DNA of 64,000 bases, from contig NZ_LZHT01000089.1 of assembly GCF_001667315.1 (NCBI RefSeq), forward strand, positions 27,027 through 91,026, written 5' to 3'. Both the position numbers and the translations under genes were made by a program. Under the pieces are notes generated by a model that did no database searches, was not told where the DNA came from, and was given only the letters and a program-made list of their open reading frames with translations. The DNA comes from Mycobacterium sp. 852002-10029_SCH5224772. Its GTDB lineage: Bacteria > Actinomycetota > Actinomycetes > Mycobacteriales > Mycobacteriaceae. Positions 44,866-56,700 of the stretch are shown here, one piece after another (positions within the stretch are counted from its first letter, which is position 1; the number at the start of each line of letters is the position of its first letter).

Positions 44866-45740
44866 GACTTGCCGAGGTCCTGGTTATAGGCACTGGTGGA
44901 ACGACCGAGCGCGGCGACCTGGGCGTCCAGTTGGGGTAACAACTCGGCGGTGGATTTGCGCAGCGGCGCTTCGCCCACCGAGCTGGACAGCACCGGCTTG
45001 AACCAGCGGAACAGAGCCACCCAGCGGGGGCAGTAAACGCGGGTGCGCCGGTGCTGGATGCCCTTGACGAATGCGGCCGCGCATTTGTCGACGGTCGTCG
45101 TCTTGTTCAGTGGCCACGGGAAGCTGGCAAGCAGTTGGTTGAACGCCGGCAGGTCGGTCTGGGTGTCACGGACCAGGGCGGTGTCGATCCAGGACATGTG
45201 CGCCGAGCCGACGGTGACGCCCTGGTGGGCCACCTCCAGCCGCAGCGCATTGGCGAACATCTCGACGCCGGCCTTGGAGGCGTTGTAGGGCGCCAGCCCG
45301 GGCGCCGCCGCGTACGCGGCCAGTGACGAGACGATCAGCACGTGGCCGCGCCGCTCGATCACCGCGGGCAATGTGGCGCGCACGGTGTGAAAGACGCCGA
45401 GGACGTTGATGTCGAGCAACCGTTTGAAGGCATCGGGATCGACTTGGGCCACCGAGCCGTAACTCATGATGCCGGCGTTGGCCAGCACCACGTCGATCCC
45501 GCCGAATCGCTCGACGGCGCGGTCGGCGGCGGCCTGCATGGCGGGCAGATCGCGCACATCGGCGACCGCCGTCAGCACCCGGTCTTCGCCGAGCTCAGCG
45601 GCGATCGCCTTCAGGTCGGCGTCGTTGAGATCGGTCAGGACCAGTTTGGCGCCCCTGGCCGCCAGCCGGCGCGCGACCTCGGCCCCGATCCCCCGGGCGC
45701 CCCCGGTGATGAAAACGACTTGGTCTCGCAGCGATGTCAT
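44862..45740 (-). CDS. Short-chain dehydrogenase/reductase
   Basis: This 292-residue SDR corresponds to Rv2129c. The cofactor motif is TGGARGIG, the structural motif NAG ([10 protein letters not shown]), and the active site Ser...YNASK ([22 protein letters not shown]). The substrate is unknown. The frame is open upstream, but the conserved [14 protein letters not shown] starts at the ATG 45738-45740. It is the last gene with the M. tuberculosis order before the biosynthetic island begins. Confidence 0.88.
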   Translation of the reverse strand: MTSLRDQVVFITGGARGIGAEVARRLAARGAKLVLTDLNDADLKAIAAELGEDRVLTAVADVRDLPAMQAAADRAVERFGGIDVVLANAGIMSYGSVAQVDPDAFKRLLDINVLGVFHTVRATLPAVIERRGHVLIVSSLAAYAAAPGLAPYNASKAGVEMFANALRLEVAHQGVTVGSAHMSWIDTALVRDTQTDLPAFNQLLASFPWPLNKTTTVDKCAAAFVKGIQHRRTRVYCPRWVALFRWFKPVLSSSVGEAPLRKSTAELLPQLDAQVAALGRSTSAYNQDLGKS

Positions 45741-46199
45741 GGCCGACAACGTACTCCACGACGGCGCTCGGTGAGATACAGCTAAACAGTCCCCGGTCCG
45801 AGCGTCCTCGGTGACCTCATCGTCGTCGCCGAATCCGGTGCCCCATCCAGCGTCTCGCTCAGGTTGAGCGCGCAGCGGCGTGGCCAAGAAGGGTGCGGAT
45901 GCCAAAAAGTTCGGGCGCCATCACGAATGCGAACCGACTATCCATGCAGGATCGCGGAATTCCGGCTTCGCCGGTGCATTCGGGCATCGTCGGCGGGTAA
46001 TCGCACGAGACCTGAATGTCTCAAGAGCACGGCACTGTTCAGTCGACGGCAGGCAATTTCCTGGTTGCTTGGTTACCACTACCCCAACTGGGCGTTCGCA
46101 CTACTCTACTTGGCCCCGACCGTGCGCCGGAGCGGCAGACGCGACCATAAGCTCGCGGCATGACATGTGGTCGAGCATGTTGACGGGGGCCGCTGGATG
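45741..46199. other. Non-coding junction at the left edge of the biosynthetic island
   Basis: This gap lies between the SDR gene and a FAAL-like fragment. No frame shows a recognisable protein, and there is no tRNA, integrase or clear repeat. GC is lower than in the flanking core genes. In M. tuberculosis, mshC (Rv2130c) would be expected here, so this is the probable insertion boundary. Confidence 0.5.
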
Positions 46200-46345
46200 A
46201 CAAACGGCGGTTCCGTCCCATCGCCAGCCGGCGATTCCACGGGCGCGGAGGAACATAGCCAGCTCAGCTATCGGGAGCTGGATATCACGGCGCGCGCCAT
46301 CGCGTCCAACAGGCAACGGCGCGGTGCTGCGGGCGAACGGGCGTC
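46200..46345 (+). pseudogene. Fragment of an acyl-AMP ligase (FAAL-like N-terminal piece)
   Basis: On the plus strand the frame encodes SQLSYRELDITARAIAS followed by RQRRGAAGERA at about 46257-46335. This is the A1-region signature of fatty acyl-AMP ligases from lipopeptide and polyketide clusters (LSYRELDxRARAIAxxLQxRGAAGERxLLL). The similarity stops at once afterwards, and no AMP-binding core follows. It is opposite in direction to the intact FAAL beside it, and is probably a leftover of a second cluster or of a rearrangement. Confidence 0.6.
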
Positions 46346-46582
46346 GGCCAGCACCATCGCGGTTCACCGGAGCGCGACCGGGGGTCAGTCGGCTTCGGCC
46401 ACGGATTCCACCTCTCAAAGTGGAGGAACGCCGCACAAAAAATCACCTCCCCTAGCCCGCTCAGTGTGGAACTTTGTGACGCGCACCAGCTTGGGTGGTG
46501 TTGAAACCTACCTCTGGCACCGCCAGGGCAGCAATGAGTTCTGCTGGCGTCCCGTTGGAAGGCATTGGGGCGGCGGCAACGC

Positions 46583-48322
46583 CTAACCGCGCAGGCGGGC
46601 GAATTGACCTTGCCGATACTGCTCGACGCACGCCGCTCGCCGAACCTTGCCACTTGTGGTGATCGGGATCGAACCGGGCACTACCACAACCAGATCCGCG
46701 ATGCCGACGCCGTGCGAGTTGCAGACCGCCGAGGTGACTTCGCGCTCGACGACGGCGAGCTTGTGCGCTGCCTCTTCGTGGGACGCGTTCTGGTTCTTGA
46801 CTTCGATGATGACGACAAGCTTTTCCATGCCCCCATTCGGAACCGCTATCGCCGCGCACCTACCCCGGGTGATTTCCTGGACCGTCGCTTCGATGTCGTC
46901 GGGTGAGTGGTTACGCCCGTAGACGATCAACAGATCCTTGATCCGTCCGATGATGAACAGCTCGCCTTCGAAGAAGAATCCCGAGTCGCCGGTTCGCAGC
47001 CATGGCGCTTCCGGTGTGCCGGCCGACGGAGCGACAAGCCGATCATCGAACGTGCGCTCAGTCTCTCGAGGCTTCTCCCAGTAGCCCATGGCAACGTTGT
47101 CACCGTGAATCCAGATCTCGCCGACGGTTCCCTGCGGGCACTCAATCCTGGTGTCCGGATCAACGACACATATCATCGGTGACCGCGGCGCCCCGTAGCT
47201 GACCAACGGTGTACCGCTTGGGCTTTCGCAGCGCTCCGCGGTGCCGGTGGCCAGCTTCTCGGGTTCGAAGCGCACGATTTTGGGTGGTTGCGCCGGTGTG
47301 CGGGTCAGCGCGTACACCGTAGCCTCTGCGAGCCCATAGCCTGGCCGTACCGCCGCCTCGGGCAAATTGAAGCGCGCGAACCGGTCGGTGAAGCGCTGCA
47401 ACGTCGCAGGATGCACACGTTCGCTGCCGCTGAGTATGACCAGCACATCCCCCAGATCCAGTCCGGCCATGTCCTCGCCCGACGTTTTGCGTGCCGCCAA
47501 TTCGAAGGCAAAGTTCGGCGCCGCCGAAAATGCGTGACTTTCCTTGGCCAGCAATTGCATCCACCGGGCCGGTCGCTGCAGGAACGACACCGGACTCGTC
47601 AGCACAGCGCGAATTCCGCCCAGAATCGGTGCGCACACCCCCAGTATCAAACCCATGTCGTGATAGAACGGCAGCCACGAGACTATGGTCGTGTCTGGTG
47701 GAGCGACGCCTCCGTACTCCGCGCAAAAGTCGGACATGACCTGCCCGAAATTCGCCAGCAGGTTCCTATGCGAGACCATCACCCCGGCTGGTTGACGGGT
47801 CGATCCGGACGTGTACTGCAAATACGCCAGCTCTAGGTGATCAGAGCACCCGGCGCCGGATCCTGTCCTGGCGTCCAGGTCCAGCAGATCGACCTCGACG
47901 ACGGACGGATTGGGTCCGCCAGATTGCGACTTGACGTATCCGGCAACGGTTTCCGCGGCGGCCGATGTTGTGAGCACGATAGTCGGCGACGAGTCACGCA
48001 GCACCGAGCTGACGCGCTCATCGCTGACGCCACCTAACGGAATGGCAAGCGGAACTGCAACCTGTCCCGCATGCAGTGCGCCGAGAAACGCCACGATGTA
48101 ATCCAGCCCCTGCGGGGCCATTATCACCGCGCGATCCCCCGTCGACCCGCAAGGCTGAAGTGCCCGTGCAACATTCACCGTTCGCCGATACAACTGCGAC
48201 CACGTCAGGCTTTCGGCAACCCCGTTCCAGTCCTGCTCGTAATCAATAAAGGTGACGGCCGTGTCATTGGGCTGCAAGCTGGCGCGTTCACACAGCAGGT
48301 CAGAAATAGAGATCTCAACCAT
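46583..48322 (-). CDS. Fatty acyl-AMP ligase (FAAL, FadD-type)
   Basis: This 579-residue enzyme activates a fatty acid as acyl-AMP and passes it to a carrier domain instead of CoA. AMP-binding motifs: [51 protein letters not shown], and [18 protein letters not shown], the last typical of mycobacterial FAALs (FadD21/23/26 group). The C-terminal lysine region is seen in [10 protein letters not shown]. The ATG at 48322 has GGAG lying inside the last codons of the upstream gene, so translation is coupled. It probably primes the PKS or NRPS of the island. Confidence 0.88.
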   Translation of the reverse strand: MVEISISDLLCERASLQPNDTAVTFIDYEQDWNGVAESLTWSQLYRRTVNVARALQPCGSTGDRAVIMAPQGLDYIVAFLGALHAGQVAVPLAIPLGGVSDERVSSVLRDSSPTIVLTTSAAAETVAGYVKSQSGGPNPSVVEVDLLDLDARTGSGAGCSDHLELAYLQYTSGSTRQPAGVMVSHRNLLANFGQVMSDFCAEYGGVAPPDTTIVSWLPFYHDMGLILGVCAPILGGIRAVLTSPVSFLQRPARWMQLLAKESHAFSAAPNFAFELAARKTSGEDMAGLDLGDVLVILSGSERVHPATLQRFTDRFARFNLPEAAVRPGYGLAEATVYALTRTPAQPPKIVRFEPEKLATGTAERCESPSGTPLVSYGAPRSPMICVVDPDTRIECPQGTVGEIWIHGDNVAMGYWEKPRETERTFDDRLVAPSAGTPEAPWLRTGDSGFFFEGELFIIGRIKDLLIVYGRNHSPDDIEATVQEITRGRCAAIAVPNGGMEKLVVIIEVKNQNASHEEAAHKLAVVEREVTSAVCNSHGVGIADLVVVVPGSIPITTSGKVRRAACVEQYRQGQFARLRG

Positions 48323-48324
48323 AA

Positions 48325-49104
48325 TCACTCCATCCCGCTGCGGCCGGGGGTCCAAAAGGGTTTAGTGCGTATCTGCCGGCGGTCCCAGCCACGTTCGGCG
48401 ATCAATATTTTGCGTAAGGTTTGTATGGTGCGGGCCTCGCCGGCGAGGTAGGCAATTCCGGGATACTCAGGCAGTGGGAGGCGGCGCAGCGCGTCGGCGA
48501 GCACAGCAGAGTTTGCGGCCGAGGCGGAACCGCGCTCGACCCGGGTCAGCTGTGTGGCCAGGGGAAGATGGTCGATTTCGGCCGCAGCCTCGATCACCCC
48601 GTAGATCTCGGCGGTTGGACGCATGGATCGAAGCATCGCGGCGAAGGCGACCGAAGCGGTTTCTTCGCCGGCGAACACGTGGTAGGGCGCGTCGTGGCGT
48701 ATGACGAGCTTGCCCTGGGGCCGGGTGAGATTAGCGTGATCTCCGACGGCGGTGGCCATCGCCCAGCGTCTGGCTGGTGTCGCGCCTTTTGGATCACCGT
48801 CGTGGTCGACCATGACGATGTCGAGCGCACCGAGGTCCGGGTCGACGTCGTAGATGGAATACGTGCGTAGCACGGGGTATCGGTGCAGCCGCAGAACGGA
48901 TTCACGCAGACTCTCGACCTGCACCCGGACATGCTGACCTGGCGTCCAGGTCAGTCCCCGCAGTCGCGGGCCGTTGAACCGGATGCGGCGCATTCTTGGT
49001 GTCAGCCTTTCGATCTCGCTGACGGTTGCAGAGAGGAACACCGCGTCGCGCAGTGTGTTGATGAGCGGGAAACCTTCGATGAGGGTAGCCACGGAGTACT
49101 CCAC
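48325..49104 (-). CDS. Siderophore-interacting flavoprotein (ViuB/SIP-like)
   Basis: This 259-residue protein has the FAD-binding signature RTYSIYD, an N-terminal beta-barrel ([13 protein letters not shown]), and an NAD(P)H-domain end, [25 protein letters not shown] proteins reduce ferric siderophores in the cytoplasm and free the iron. The start shown is GTG (49102-49104), and no clear ribosome binding site is seen. It lies 35 bp after the hemophore-like gene and two bases before the FAAL start. Its place inside an NRPS/PKS operon points to an iron-linked product. Confidence 0.85.
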   Translation of the reverse strand: MEYSVATLIEGFPLINTLRDAVFLSATVSEIERLTPRMRRIRFNGPRLRGLTWTPGQHVRVQVESLRESVLRLHRYPVLRTYSIYDVDPDLGALDIVMVDHDGDPKGATPARRWAMATAVGDHANLTRPQGKLVIRHDAPYHVFAGEETASVAFAAMLRSMRPTAEIYGVIEAAAEIDHLPLATQLTRVERGSASAANSAVLADALRRLPLPEYPGIAYLAGEARTIQTLRKILIAERGWDRRQIRTKPFWTPGRSGME

Positions 49105-49139
49105 GAGGTAGCGGTGGTCGGAGGTAGAAGCTGATCTGC

Positions 49140-49478
49140 TCAGTAGTTGTTGCAGGTGTTGAACACCCGCTGGACAAGCCCAAACTCCTGGTCAGCCCCT
49201 GGCTGGCTCGCCAGCATCTGCGCCATCTGCTGGCGTTGACTCGGCGGCGAGGCGAGGAACTGACGCAAAAAAGACGTGCTCTCCGGCGAAGAAGTGAATT
49301 GTGCGGCGGCTTGGGGATCTGCCGTCTGCAGCGCAGATATCACCTGCCCGTAATTGCAGGTTGTGTTGACAAACGGAGTCAAATCCCGGTCGGCGCACGC
49401 GAGCCCGGCCCCCGCGGTCAACGACAGTGTCAGGCCGCAAACCCCGACAGCCAACCTAGTCAACGATGGCGTGGCCAT
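49140..49478 (-). CDS. Secreted hemophore-family protein (Rv1174c/Rv0203-like)
   Basis: This 112-residue protein has a signal peptide (LTRLAVGVCGLTLSLTAGAGLACA) and a mature helical domain. Its matching pieces, NTTCNYGQVISAL, AAAQF, SFLRQFLASPPSQRQQMAQML and a final CNNY, correspond closely to Rv1174c (TB8.4) and the mycobacterial hemophore-related family. Two Cys, one in NTTCNYG and one in CNNY, can form a disulfide. A strong AGGAGGTG precedes the ATG. It overlaps the P450 3' end by 23 bases. Heme or other ligand binding outside the cell is inferred from family. Confidence 0.82.
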   Translation of the reverse strand: MATPSLTRLAVGVCGLTLSLTAGAGLACADRDLTPFVNTTCNYGQVISALQTADPQAAAQFTSSPESTSFLRQFLASPPSQRQQMAQMLASQPGADQEFGLVQRVFNTCNNY

Positions 49479-50775
49479 TTTTGGACACCTCCTGAACCGG
49501 AGTGAATTCGAGGTGCAATTCCTTGAGACGCCTGAACAATAGGGTTCGATCCCATTTGAACCGACGAGCGCTGGGGGGACCGTGCTCGGCCTCTGAAAGC
49601 CGAATGTCTGCCATCCGGTCAAGGATTCTTTCCAAGCTCACCCGCACTTCGGCGCGCGCAATCGGGGCGCCCGGGCAAGTGTGGACACCGCGGCCGAATG
49701 CCATGTGATGCAGTATGTTCGGACGTCCGATACGAAATTCGGCGGGGTCGTCGAACCGTCGTGGATCGCGGTTTGCCGCACCGTTCATCACCAGTACGCT
49801 GGTACCGGCTTGCACATCGAGCTCACCGATCCTGGTATTGCGCCGCGCCAGGCGGAAATTCGATTTGATAGGGCTTTCGAAGCGCAGCATTTCCTCGATG
49901 AAGGCGGGGATCTTTGAGTTGTCCTCGCGCAGTTGCTCTTGCAAGTCTGGTCGCTCCGCCAGCATGAGCATCGAGAGACTCAGCAGGTCGATAGTCGTGC
50001 CGTGGCCGGCCGCGTACATGAAGGTGGCAACGCGGGCAACGTCAATCGGGTCGGGCGTCGTGCCGTCGGGAAACTTTGCCAAGGCAAGCTCGGTGAGGAC
50101 GTCGTTGCGCGGATTACGCCGCCGATCCTCGATGTACTCGACGAACCACTCCTCTTTCACGCCAACAAAACCGCTGCGATCGCCTTCGAGCCTGCTGGCT
50201 CTCGCGGCGCTGCGGAATCGCTCACGGTCGGCCTCGGGTACGTCCAGCAGGTCGGTGATCGCGTCGAGCGTATATGGAAAATTGTAATCGAACACCATCT
50301 CGCACTTGCCCTTTGCGACGAAGCGGTTGAGCTGCTCGTCGGCAAGCCGCCACAGGAAGTCCTCGTTGTTCTTGAGCTGCTTGGGCGTAAACAACCGGCT
50401 CAACAGTGCGCGATGTGCCGTGTGCTTCGGAGGATCAAACGTTAGGAAGTAGTCGCCGAATGTAACTCCGTGGCGGTGCTTTTCGATCAGATCCGAGATG
50501 TCATCGCTGTCTGTTTTGGCCGGAATCCCCGACCATGGTCCGCTGACGATATTGCATACCGAGAAGGTCTTGTCGGCGTCGCGTTGCACGGCGATGGCCT
50601 CGTCGTACCCTGAGACCATCACCACGCCGTGCGCCGGCTCACGCCATGCCGGGCAGCGACGGATGGCGTCGTAGTAGTCGTACGGGTCATCGACGAGCGA
50701 CTTCTCGGTGAAGAAGTCGAGGTTCTCGGGTGCGCTCGGAGCGGACTTTCCCGTGGTCATGTAGTCAGATGCCAT
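49456..50775 (-). CDS. Cytochrome P450
   Basis: This 439-residue soluble P450 has an I-helix AAGHGTT (255-261), K-helix EEMLR (Glu295, Arg298), and the heme signature FGRGVHTCPGA with the ligand Cys367. It probably oxidises the lipid or peptide product of the cluster. A GAAAGGG precedes the ATG. Its start lies 19 bp after the PKS stop, and its end overlaps the hemophore-like gene. GC content is lower than in the core genes. A redox partner is not encoded nearby. Confidence 0.9.
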   Translation of the reverse strand: MASDYMTTGKSAPSAPENLDFFTEKSLVDDPYDYYDAIRRCPAWREPAHGVVMVSGYDEAIAVQRDADKTFSVCNIVSGPWSGIPAKTDSDDISDLIEKHRHGVTFGDYFLTFDPPKHTAHRALLSRLFTPKQLKNNEDFLWRLADEQLNRFVAKGKCEMVFDYNFPYTLDAITDLLDVPEADRERFRSAARASRLEGDRSGFVGVKEEWFVEYIEDRRRNPRNDVLTELALAKFPDGTTPDPIDVARVATFMYAAGHGTTIDLLSLSMLMLAERPDLQEQLREDNSKIPAFIEEMLRFESPIKSNFRLARRNTRIGELDVQAGTSVLVMNGAANRDPRRFDDPAEFRIGRPNILHHMAFGRGVHTCPGAPIARAEVRVSLERILDRMADIRLSEAEHGPPSARRFKWDRTLLFRRLKELHLEFTPVQEVSKNGHAIVD

Positions 50776-50794
50776 GATTCAAACCCTTTCAGCC

Positions 50795-53700
50795 TCAAGC
50801 GGCGTCGGCGGGAGCCAGCTTTCCGTACAGCAGTTCCGCCAAACCGCGAATGGTGCCAATGGTGGCGATGTCGGCGGGCGTCACACGGATGCCCGTTTCG
50901 GTCTGGATGCGGGTAAGTAGTTCGAGGCCGCCCAGCGAGTCGAGGCCGTACTCGGACAGCGGACGGTCGGGATCGATGTTGCGGCGCAGGATCAGGCTGG
51001 CCTGGTCGGAGATCAGGCGCCGCAGCCGGATGGGCCACTCGTCCAAGGCCAACTCATCGAGCTCGGCACGCAGCTTATTTGTGCCCGTTGAGCTTTGCCC
51101 GTTGGATCGGAACGCTTCGGCGAAGGGACTGCGCTGGGCGAACGCGGTCAACCACGGTGTTCCCGTTATCGGCGCATACCCTGTGCAGGCGCGGTCGTGG
51201 CGCAGCAGCGCTTCGAACGCATAGGCGCCTTCGTCGGGAGCGACGGCAACGTCGGCGCCCGCGGCCAAGGCGGTGCCGCGTCCTATCTGCGCCCAGGCAC
51301 CCCATGCGATCGCGGTGGCCGGCAAACCCCGAGCCCGTCGCCAGCGGGTGAAGGAGTCCAGCCAGCTGTTGGCGGCGGCGTAGGCACCCTGCCCGGGCGA
51401 CCCCACCAGCGCGGCAGCCGAGGAGAACAAGCAGAACCAATCCAACGGCTGCTCAGCGGTGGCGGTGTGCAAATTCCATGCACCGGAAACCTTTGGTGCC
51501 CAGTCATGCTCGATGATCTCGTCGGTGATATTGGTCAGCGTGGCATCCTCGATCACCGCCGCCAGATGCAGCACACCGCGCACCGGAAGCCCGGTGGCGG
51601 TCGCCGTCGCCACCAATCGCTGAGCCGTACCGGCCTCGGCTATGTCGCCGCACTCCACCACGACGTCGGCACCGATCTCGCGGATGCGCTCGATCGTTTC
51701 CAGCGCCTTGGGATCTGGTTGCGAGCGCGAGGACAACACGATACGCCCGCAACCGGCCCCCGAACCGGGAGAAGCCATCTTCTCGGCCAAGTACAGCCCC
51801 AGGCCTCCCAGCCCGCCGGTGATGATGTAGGCGCCGTCGCCGCGGAAAATCTCCACCTGCGCGGGCGGCACCACTACGCGGCTGCGGCCGGTGTGCGGGA
51901 CATCGAGCACGAGTTTGCCGGTGTGCTGGGCGCCACTCATCACCCGAATCGCGGTAGCGGCGTCGGCAAGCGGGTAGTGCGTGCTTTCCGGCATCGGCAA
52001 CGAACCGTCCGCGGTGAACCCGTACACCGTTTTCAGCAAGCCTCGCAGCCTGTCCGGATGGCTGAATGACATCAACGCCAGGTCGAGGGCGTAGAACGTC
52101 AGGTTGCGCCGGAACGGCAAGAGCCCCAATCGGGTGTCGCCGTAGATGTCGCGTTTGCCGATCTCGACGAATCGTCCACCGAACGCCAGCAATTCGACGC
52201 CCGCGCGCTGGGCAGCGCCGACGACCGAGTTCAGTATGATGTCCACGCCATAGCCGCTGGTGTCACGGCGGATCAGGTCGGCGAACTCCACACTTCGCGA
52301 ATCGTAAACGTGCTCAATGCCCATGTCGCGCAATAGTTGTCGACGCTGATCACTGCCCGCGGTGGCGAAGATCTCGGCTCCCGCGGCCCGGGCGATGGCG
52401 ATTGCCGCCTGTCCAACCCCGCCGGTCGCCGAGTGGATCAGCACCCGATCACCGGATCCGATGCGGGCCAGCTCATGCAGGCCGTAATAGGCGGTGGCGT
52501 GCGCGGTGGTCACCGCCGCCGCCTGGTCGTCGGCCAGGCCGGCCGGCAGCGTGACCGCCAGGCGCGCGTCGCAGGTGAGGAAGGTACCCCAACAACCGTT
52601 GGCGCTCAGGCCCCCGACACGATCACCCACCTTGTGGTCGGTCACGTCTGGCCCGACCGCGGTCACCACGCCGGCGAAGTCGGTGCCCAGCTGCGGTAGC
52701 CGGCCCTCGAAGGCGGGGTAACGGCCGAACGCAACGAGCACGTCGGCGAAGTTGATGCTGGACGCGCTGACCGCGACCTCGATCTGTCCCGGTCCCGGTG
52801 GAACGCGGTCGCAGGCAACGAGTTCGAGTGACTCCAGATCACCGGGTGTACGGATCTGCAGGCGCATCCCGTCGCACTCGTGGTCGGCGACCGCGGTCTG
52901 CCGCTCCTCGGGGAGCAGTGGAGCAGGGCACAACCGCGCGTTGTACCACGCGCCATTTCGCCAGGCGGTCTCGTCCTCCTCCGAGCCGGCGAGCAGTTGC
53001 CCTGCCAGCTGTTCGGCGTCGGTGGACTCGTCCACATCGATCTGGGCGACGCCCAGATGCGGGTGTTCCATGCCGATTACCCGGACCAGCCCCCGCAACC
53101 CGGCCTGCCCGAGGTTGGGCACGTCGTTGGACACCACACTTTGGGCATTGCGAGTCACGACATACAAGCGCGGCGGTTCGCCGGGAAGGTCCGCCAACTC
53201 GCGGCCAATGCGCACCAAATGTCGCACATAGTTCCGGCCCAGCAGCGCAGACTGCTCGTCAGCGTCGCCGTTTTTCGGTCCGGTGAGGATCACCACACCG
53301 GTGAATCCCCCCGCGCGCAGATGATTTCCCAGCTGCTCCGCGTTCGAGATGTGGTCGGCCTGCTGCGGCCAGGACATCGTGGTGCAGTGCACTCCATGGT
53401 TTTTCAGGGCGTCGGCCAACGTGCCGGCCACCACGTCTGCGGTGGTGGCAGTGCCGATCAGCAGCCAGCTTCCGGCGTCGGTGTGGTCCGGCTCGGGCAG
53501 TTCTCGTTGCCGCCATTCGATGGTCAACAGCCGCTCGGCCAGCACGCGATCTTTATTGCCGCTCTCGGATGCGCTGGTGCCCACTCGCAGCCCCTGCACG
53601 GTCAGCAGGACTGCCCCGTGCTCGTCGAGCACGTCGATGTCGGCCTCGACCCCGGAGGTATCGGCTTTGGTCACCCGCGTGTAGCAGTAGTGGGCGTTGC

Positions 53701-56700
53701 GGGCAGCGCTGTAGGAGCGGAGTCGACGGATGCCCAACACCAACCCCAGCGCACCTTCGCCCAGGGCCTGGACGTCCGGATGAGCTTCAACGGACTGAAA
53801 ACAGGCATCTAGCAGTGCGGGGTGAACGCCGTAAGCCGCTTGTTGCGAGCGGATTTGGCGCGGTAGCGCCACCTCGGCCAGGACGGTGCATGTCCCCTCC
53901 TCGCCGGTGTGAACGTCGCCCAGACCGGCGAACGCGGGACCATACTGAACGCCACGTTGGTCCATACGCTTGCGCACCTCGGCGCCATCGTCGCAACTCG
54001 CATGCGCGGCGAGTAGCGCGGACACGTCATACGCGGGCGGCTGCTCATCCTGTGCGGCACCCAAGACTGCGGCCGCATGCTGGGCCTTTTCGCCGCCCTG
54101 ATTCGACTCAACGGTGAAGTCGACGACGCCCGGCGAGGACAACGACGCCGTGGCGCCGATCGTGGTCTGCTCATCCAGCAGGAGCACCTGCTCGAAGCGG
54201 ATGTCATGAACCTCGCCCGTTTCGCCCAGCACAGTACGCGCGGCCGCTAACGCCATTTCGCAGTAGGCGGCTCCCGGAAGCACGACCACATTGCGGATCT
54301 GGTGGTCGGCGAGCCAGGGCTGGGCGGCGGTGCCGATCTCGGCCTGCCACAAGTGGCGCTCAGGTTCCTCCTGCAAGTGCACGTGCGAGCCCAGCAACGG
54401 ATGTACGGAAACGGTGCAACCACCATGTGTTGGGGATTCCTGACCGCCGCCGCTCAACCACAGCCGACGGTGCGTCCAGGTCGGCAGCGGCGCCTCCACC
54501 AGCCGCCCGCTCGGGTAGAGCATGGCGAAATCGACTGCGGCGCCCGCGCTGTGCAGATCCGCCACCAATCCACGCAGCCCGTGCGGAAGCGCTTGTTCAC
54601 GGCGCATACCGGCCTGAGCGGCCATCGGCATCTCGCGACTGCGGGCGGTCTGCTCCAGAGCGCGGATGAGCAGCGGGTGTGGCGCCAGCTCGGCAAAGAC
54701 CCGGTAGCCATCCTCCAAAGCGGCCTGCACGGCCGTGGCGAACCGCACCATGCGGCGCATATTGTTCGCCCAATAGCGGGCATCGCAGACTGGCTGCTCG
54801 CGCGGGTCGAACAGGGTCGCCGAGTAGAAGGGAACTTCCGGTGTCGTCGGGCGGATCTCGGCGAGTGTCTCGATCAGCTCGTCCATGATCGGATCGACTT
54901 GAGGCGAATGAAAGGCGACATCGGTGGGGACCTCGCGGGCCATCACCTCACGCTGCCCCCAGGCCGCGACCAGGTCGCGAACCGTTTGGGCGGCGCCGGC
55001 GATCACCGTGGATTGCGGCGACGCGACCACCGCCACCACGACGTCTTTGATACCGCGTGCCGTCAACTCCGAAAGCACTTGCTGCGCAGGCAATTCCACT
55101 GATGCCGTGGCGCCGGCACCGGCGACGCGAAACATCAGCCGTGAGCGGCGGCAGATAACACGCAGCCCGTCTTCCAGCGACAGCGCACCCGCGACAACGG
55201 CTGCGGCGGCCTCGCCGAGAGAGTGCCCGATGACCGCGCCCGGGCGGACTCCATAGGAATTCATGGTGGCCGCCAGCGCGACCTGCATGGTGAACAGTGT
55301 CGGCTGGATCCGGTCTTGACCGGTCACGATCTGCGGCGCCGACATCGCCTCGGTCACTGAAAACCCAGACTCCTGCGCGATCACCGGCTCGGCCTGCGCG
55401 ACGGTGGCGGCAAACACCGGTTCGGTGGTCAACAGGTCTGCGCCCATCGCAGCCCATTGCGATCCCTGCCCGGAGAACACCCATACCGGTCCACGGTCGT
55501 CCTGCCCGACCGCGGCCGGATACGGAGTATCGCCGTCGGCAACCTCGCGCAAAGCCTCTGCGAGCTCGGGCCGGTTGCCGGCGATGACGGCGGTGCGTAC
55601 CGGGCGGTGCGCGCGGCGACGCGCCAGGGTATAGGCCAGATCGGGCAACGCCAGATCGTCATGTGCCCCCACCCAGTCGGCGAGCCGGCCGGCGGTGCGG
55701 CGCAGTTCGTCGGCCGAGGTGGACGACAGTGGGAACAGCAGTGGCGCCGTCGTCGACGCTTCGGCTGAGACAGGTTCGGGCACAGCGGCTTCGGGAGCCC
55801 GCTCAGGCGCTTGTTCGACGATGGCGTGCACGTTGGTTCCCGACAGCCCGTACGACGAGACCGCCGCCCGCCGTGGGTGGCGCCCGTTGGTGACCCACGG
55901 TGTAGTCTCCTGCGGGACAAAGAGGTTCGTATCGATCCGGGCAAGGTCATCGGGTAGCCGGGTGAAGTGCAGATTCCGGGGGACCACACCATGCTGCAGC
56001 GCGAGGATCGCCTTCATCATCCCGAGCGCTCCGGAGGCCGCCTGCGCATGGCCGAAGTTGGTCTTCACCGACGCCAGCGCGCAGGGGCTGTCGATGCCAT
56101 AAACGTTGGCCAGGCTTGCGTATTCGATCGGGTCACCCACCGGGGTGCCGGGCCCGTGCGCCTCGACCATGCCGACCGTGCGGGCGTCCACACCCGCGGC
56201 GGCCAAAGCCGCCTGATACACCGCGGTCTGCGCGGTCTTCGACGGTGTCGCGATGTTCACTGTATGACCGTCCTGATTGGCGGCCGTCCCGCGCACCACA
56301 GCCAGAATCCGATCACCCTCTCGTAGCGCGTCGGACAGCCGCTTGAGTAGCAGCATGACGCTCCCCTCGCCGCCCACGAACCCGTCGGCCGCGACGTCAA
56401 AGGCATGGCAGCGCCCGGTCGGCGACAGCATTCCCTCGGCTGAGCCCGCGGAGAATTTCCTCGGGTCCAGCGCCAGTGTGGCGCCGCCGGCCAGGGCGAG
56501 GTCGCTCTCGCCCTCGTGCAGGCTGCGGCACGCCAGGTGTATCGCGGTCAGACCCGAAGAACATGCGGTGTCCACCGTCAACGCGGGACCGTGGACGCCC
56601 AGGGCATAGGCGATGCGCCCGGAAGCCAGGCTGAAGTTGCTGCCGGAAAACCCGTACGCCCCCTCCACGGAGTGCGCGTCGGCGGCCAGCAATTGATAGT

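Noticed and set aside
45741..46199. Integrase, tRNA or attachment site at the island boundary
   Set aside because: No cloverleaf, integrase frame or flanking direct repeat could be found by reading.
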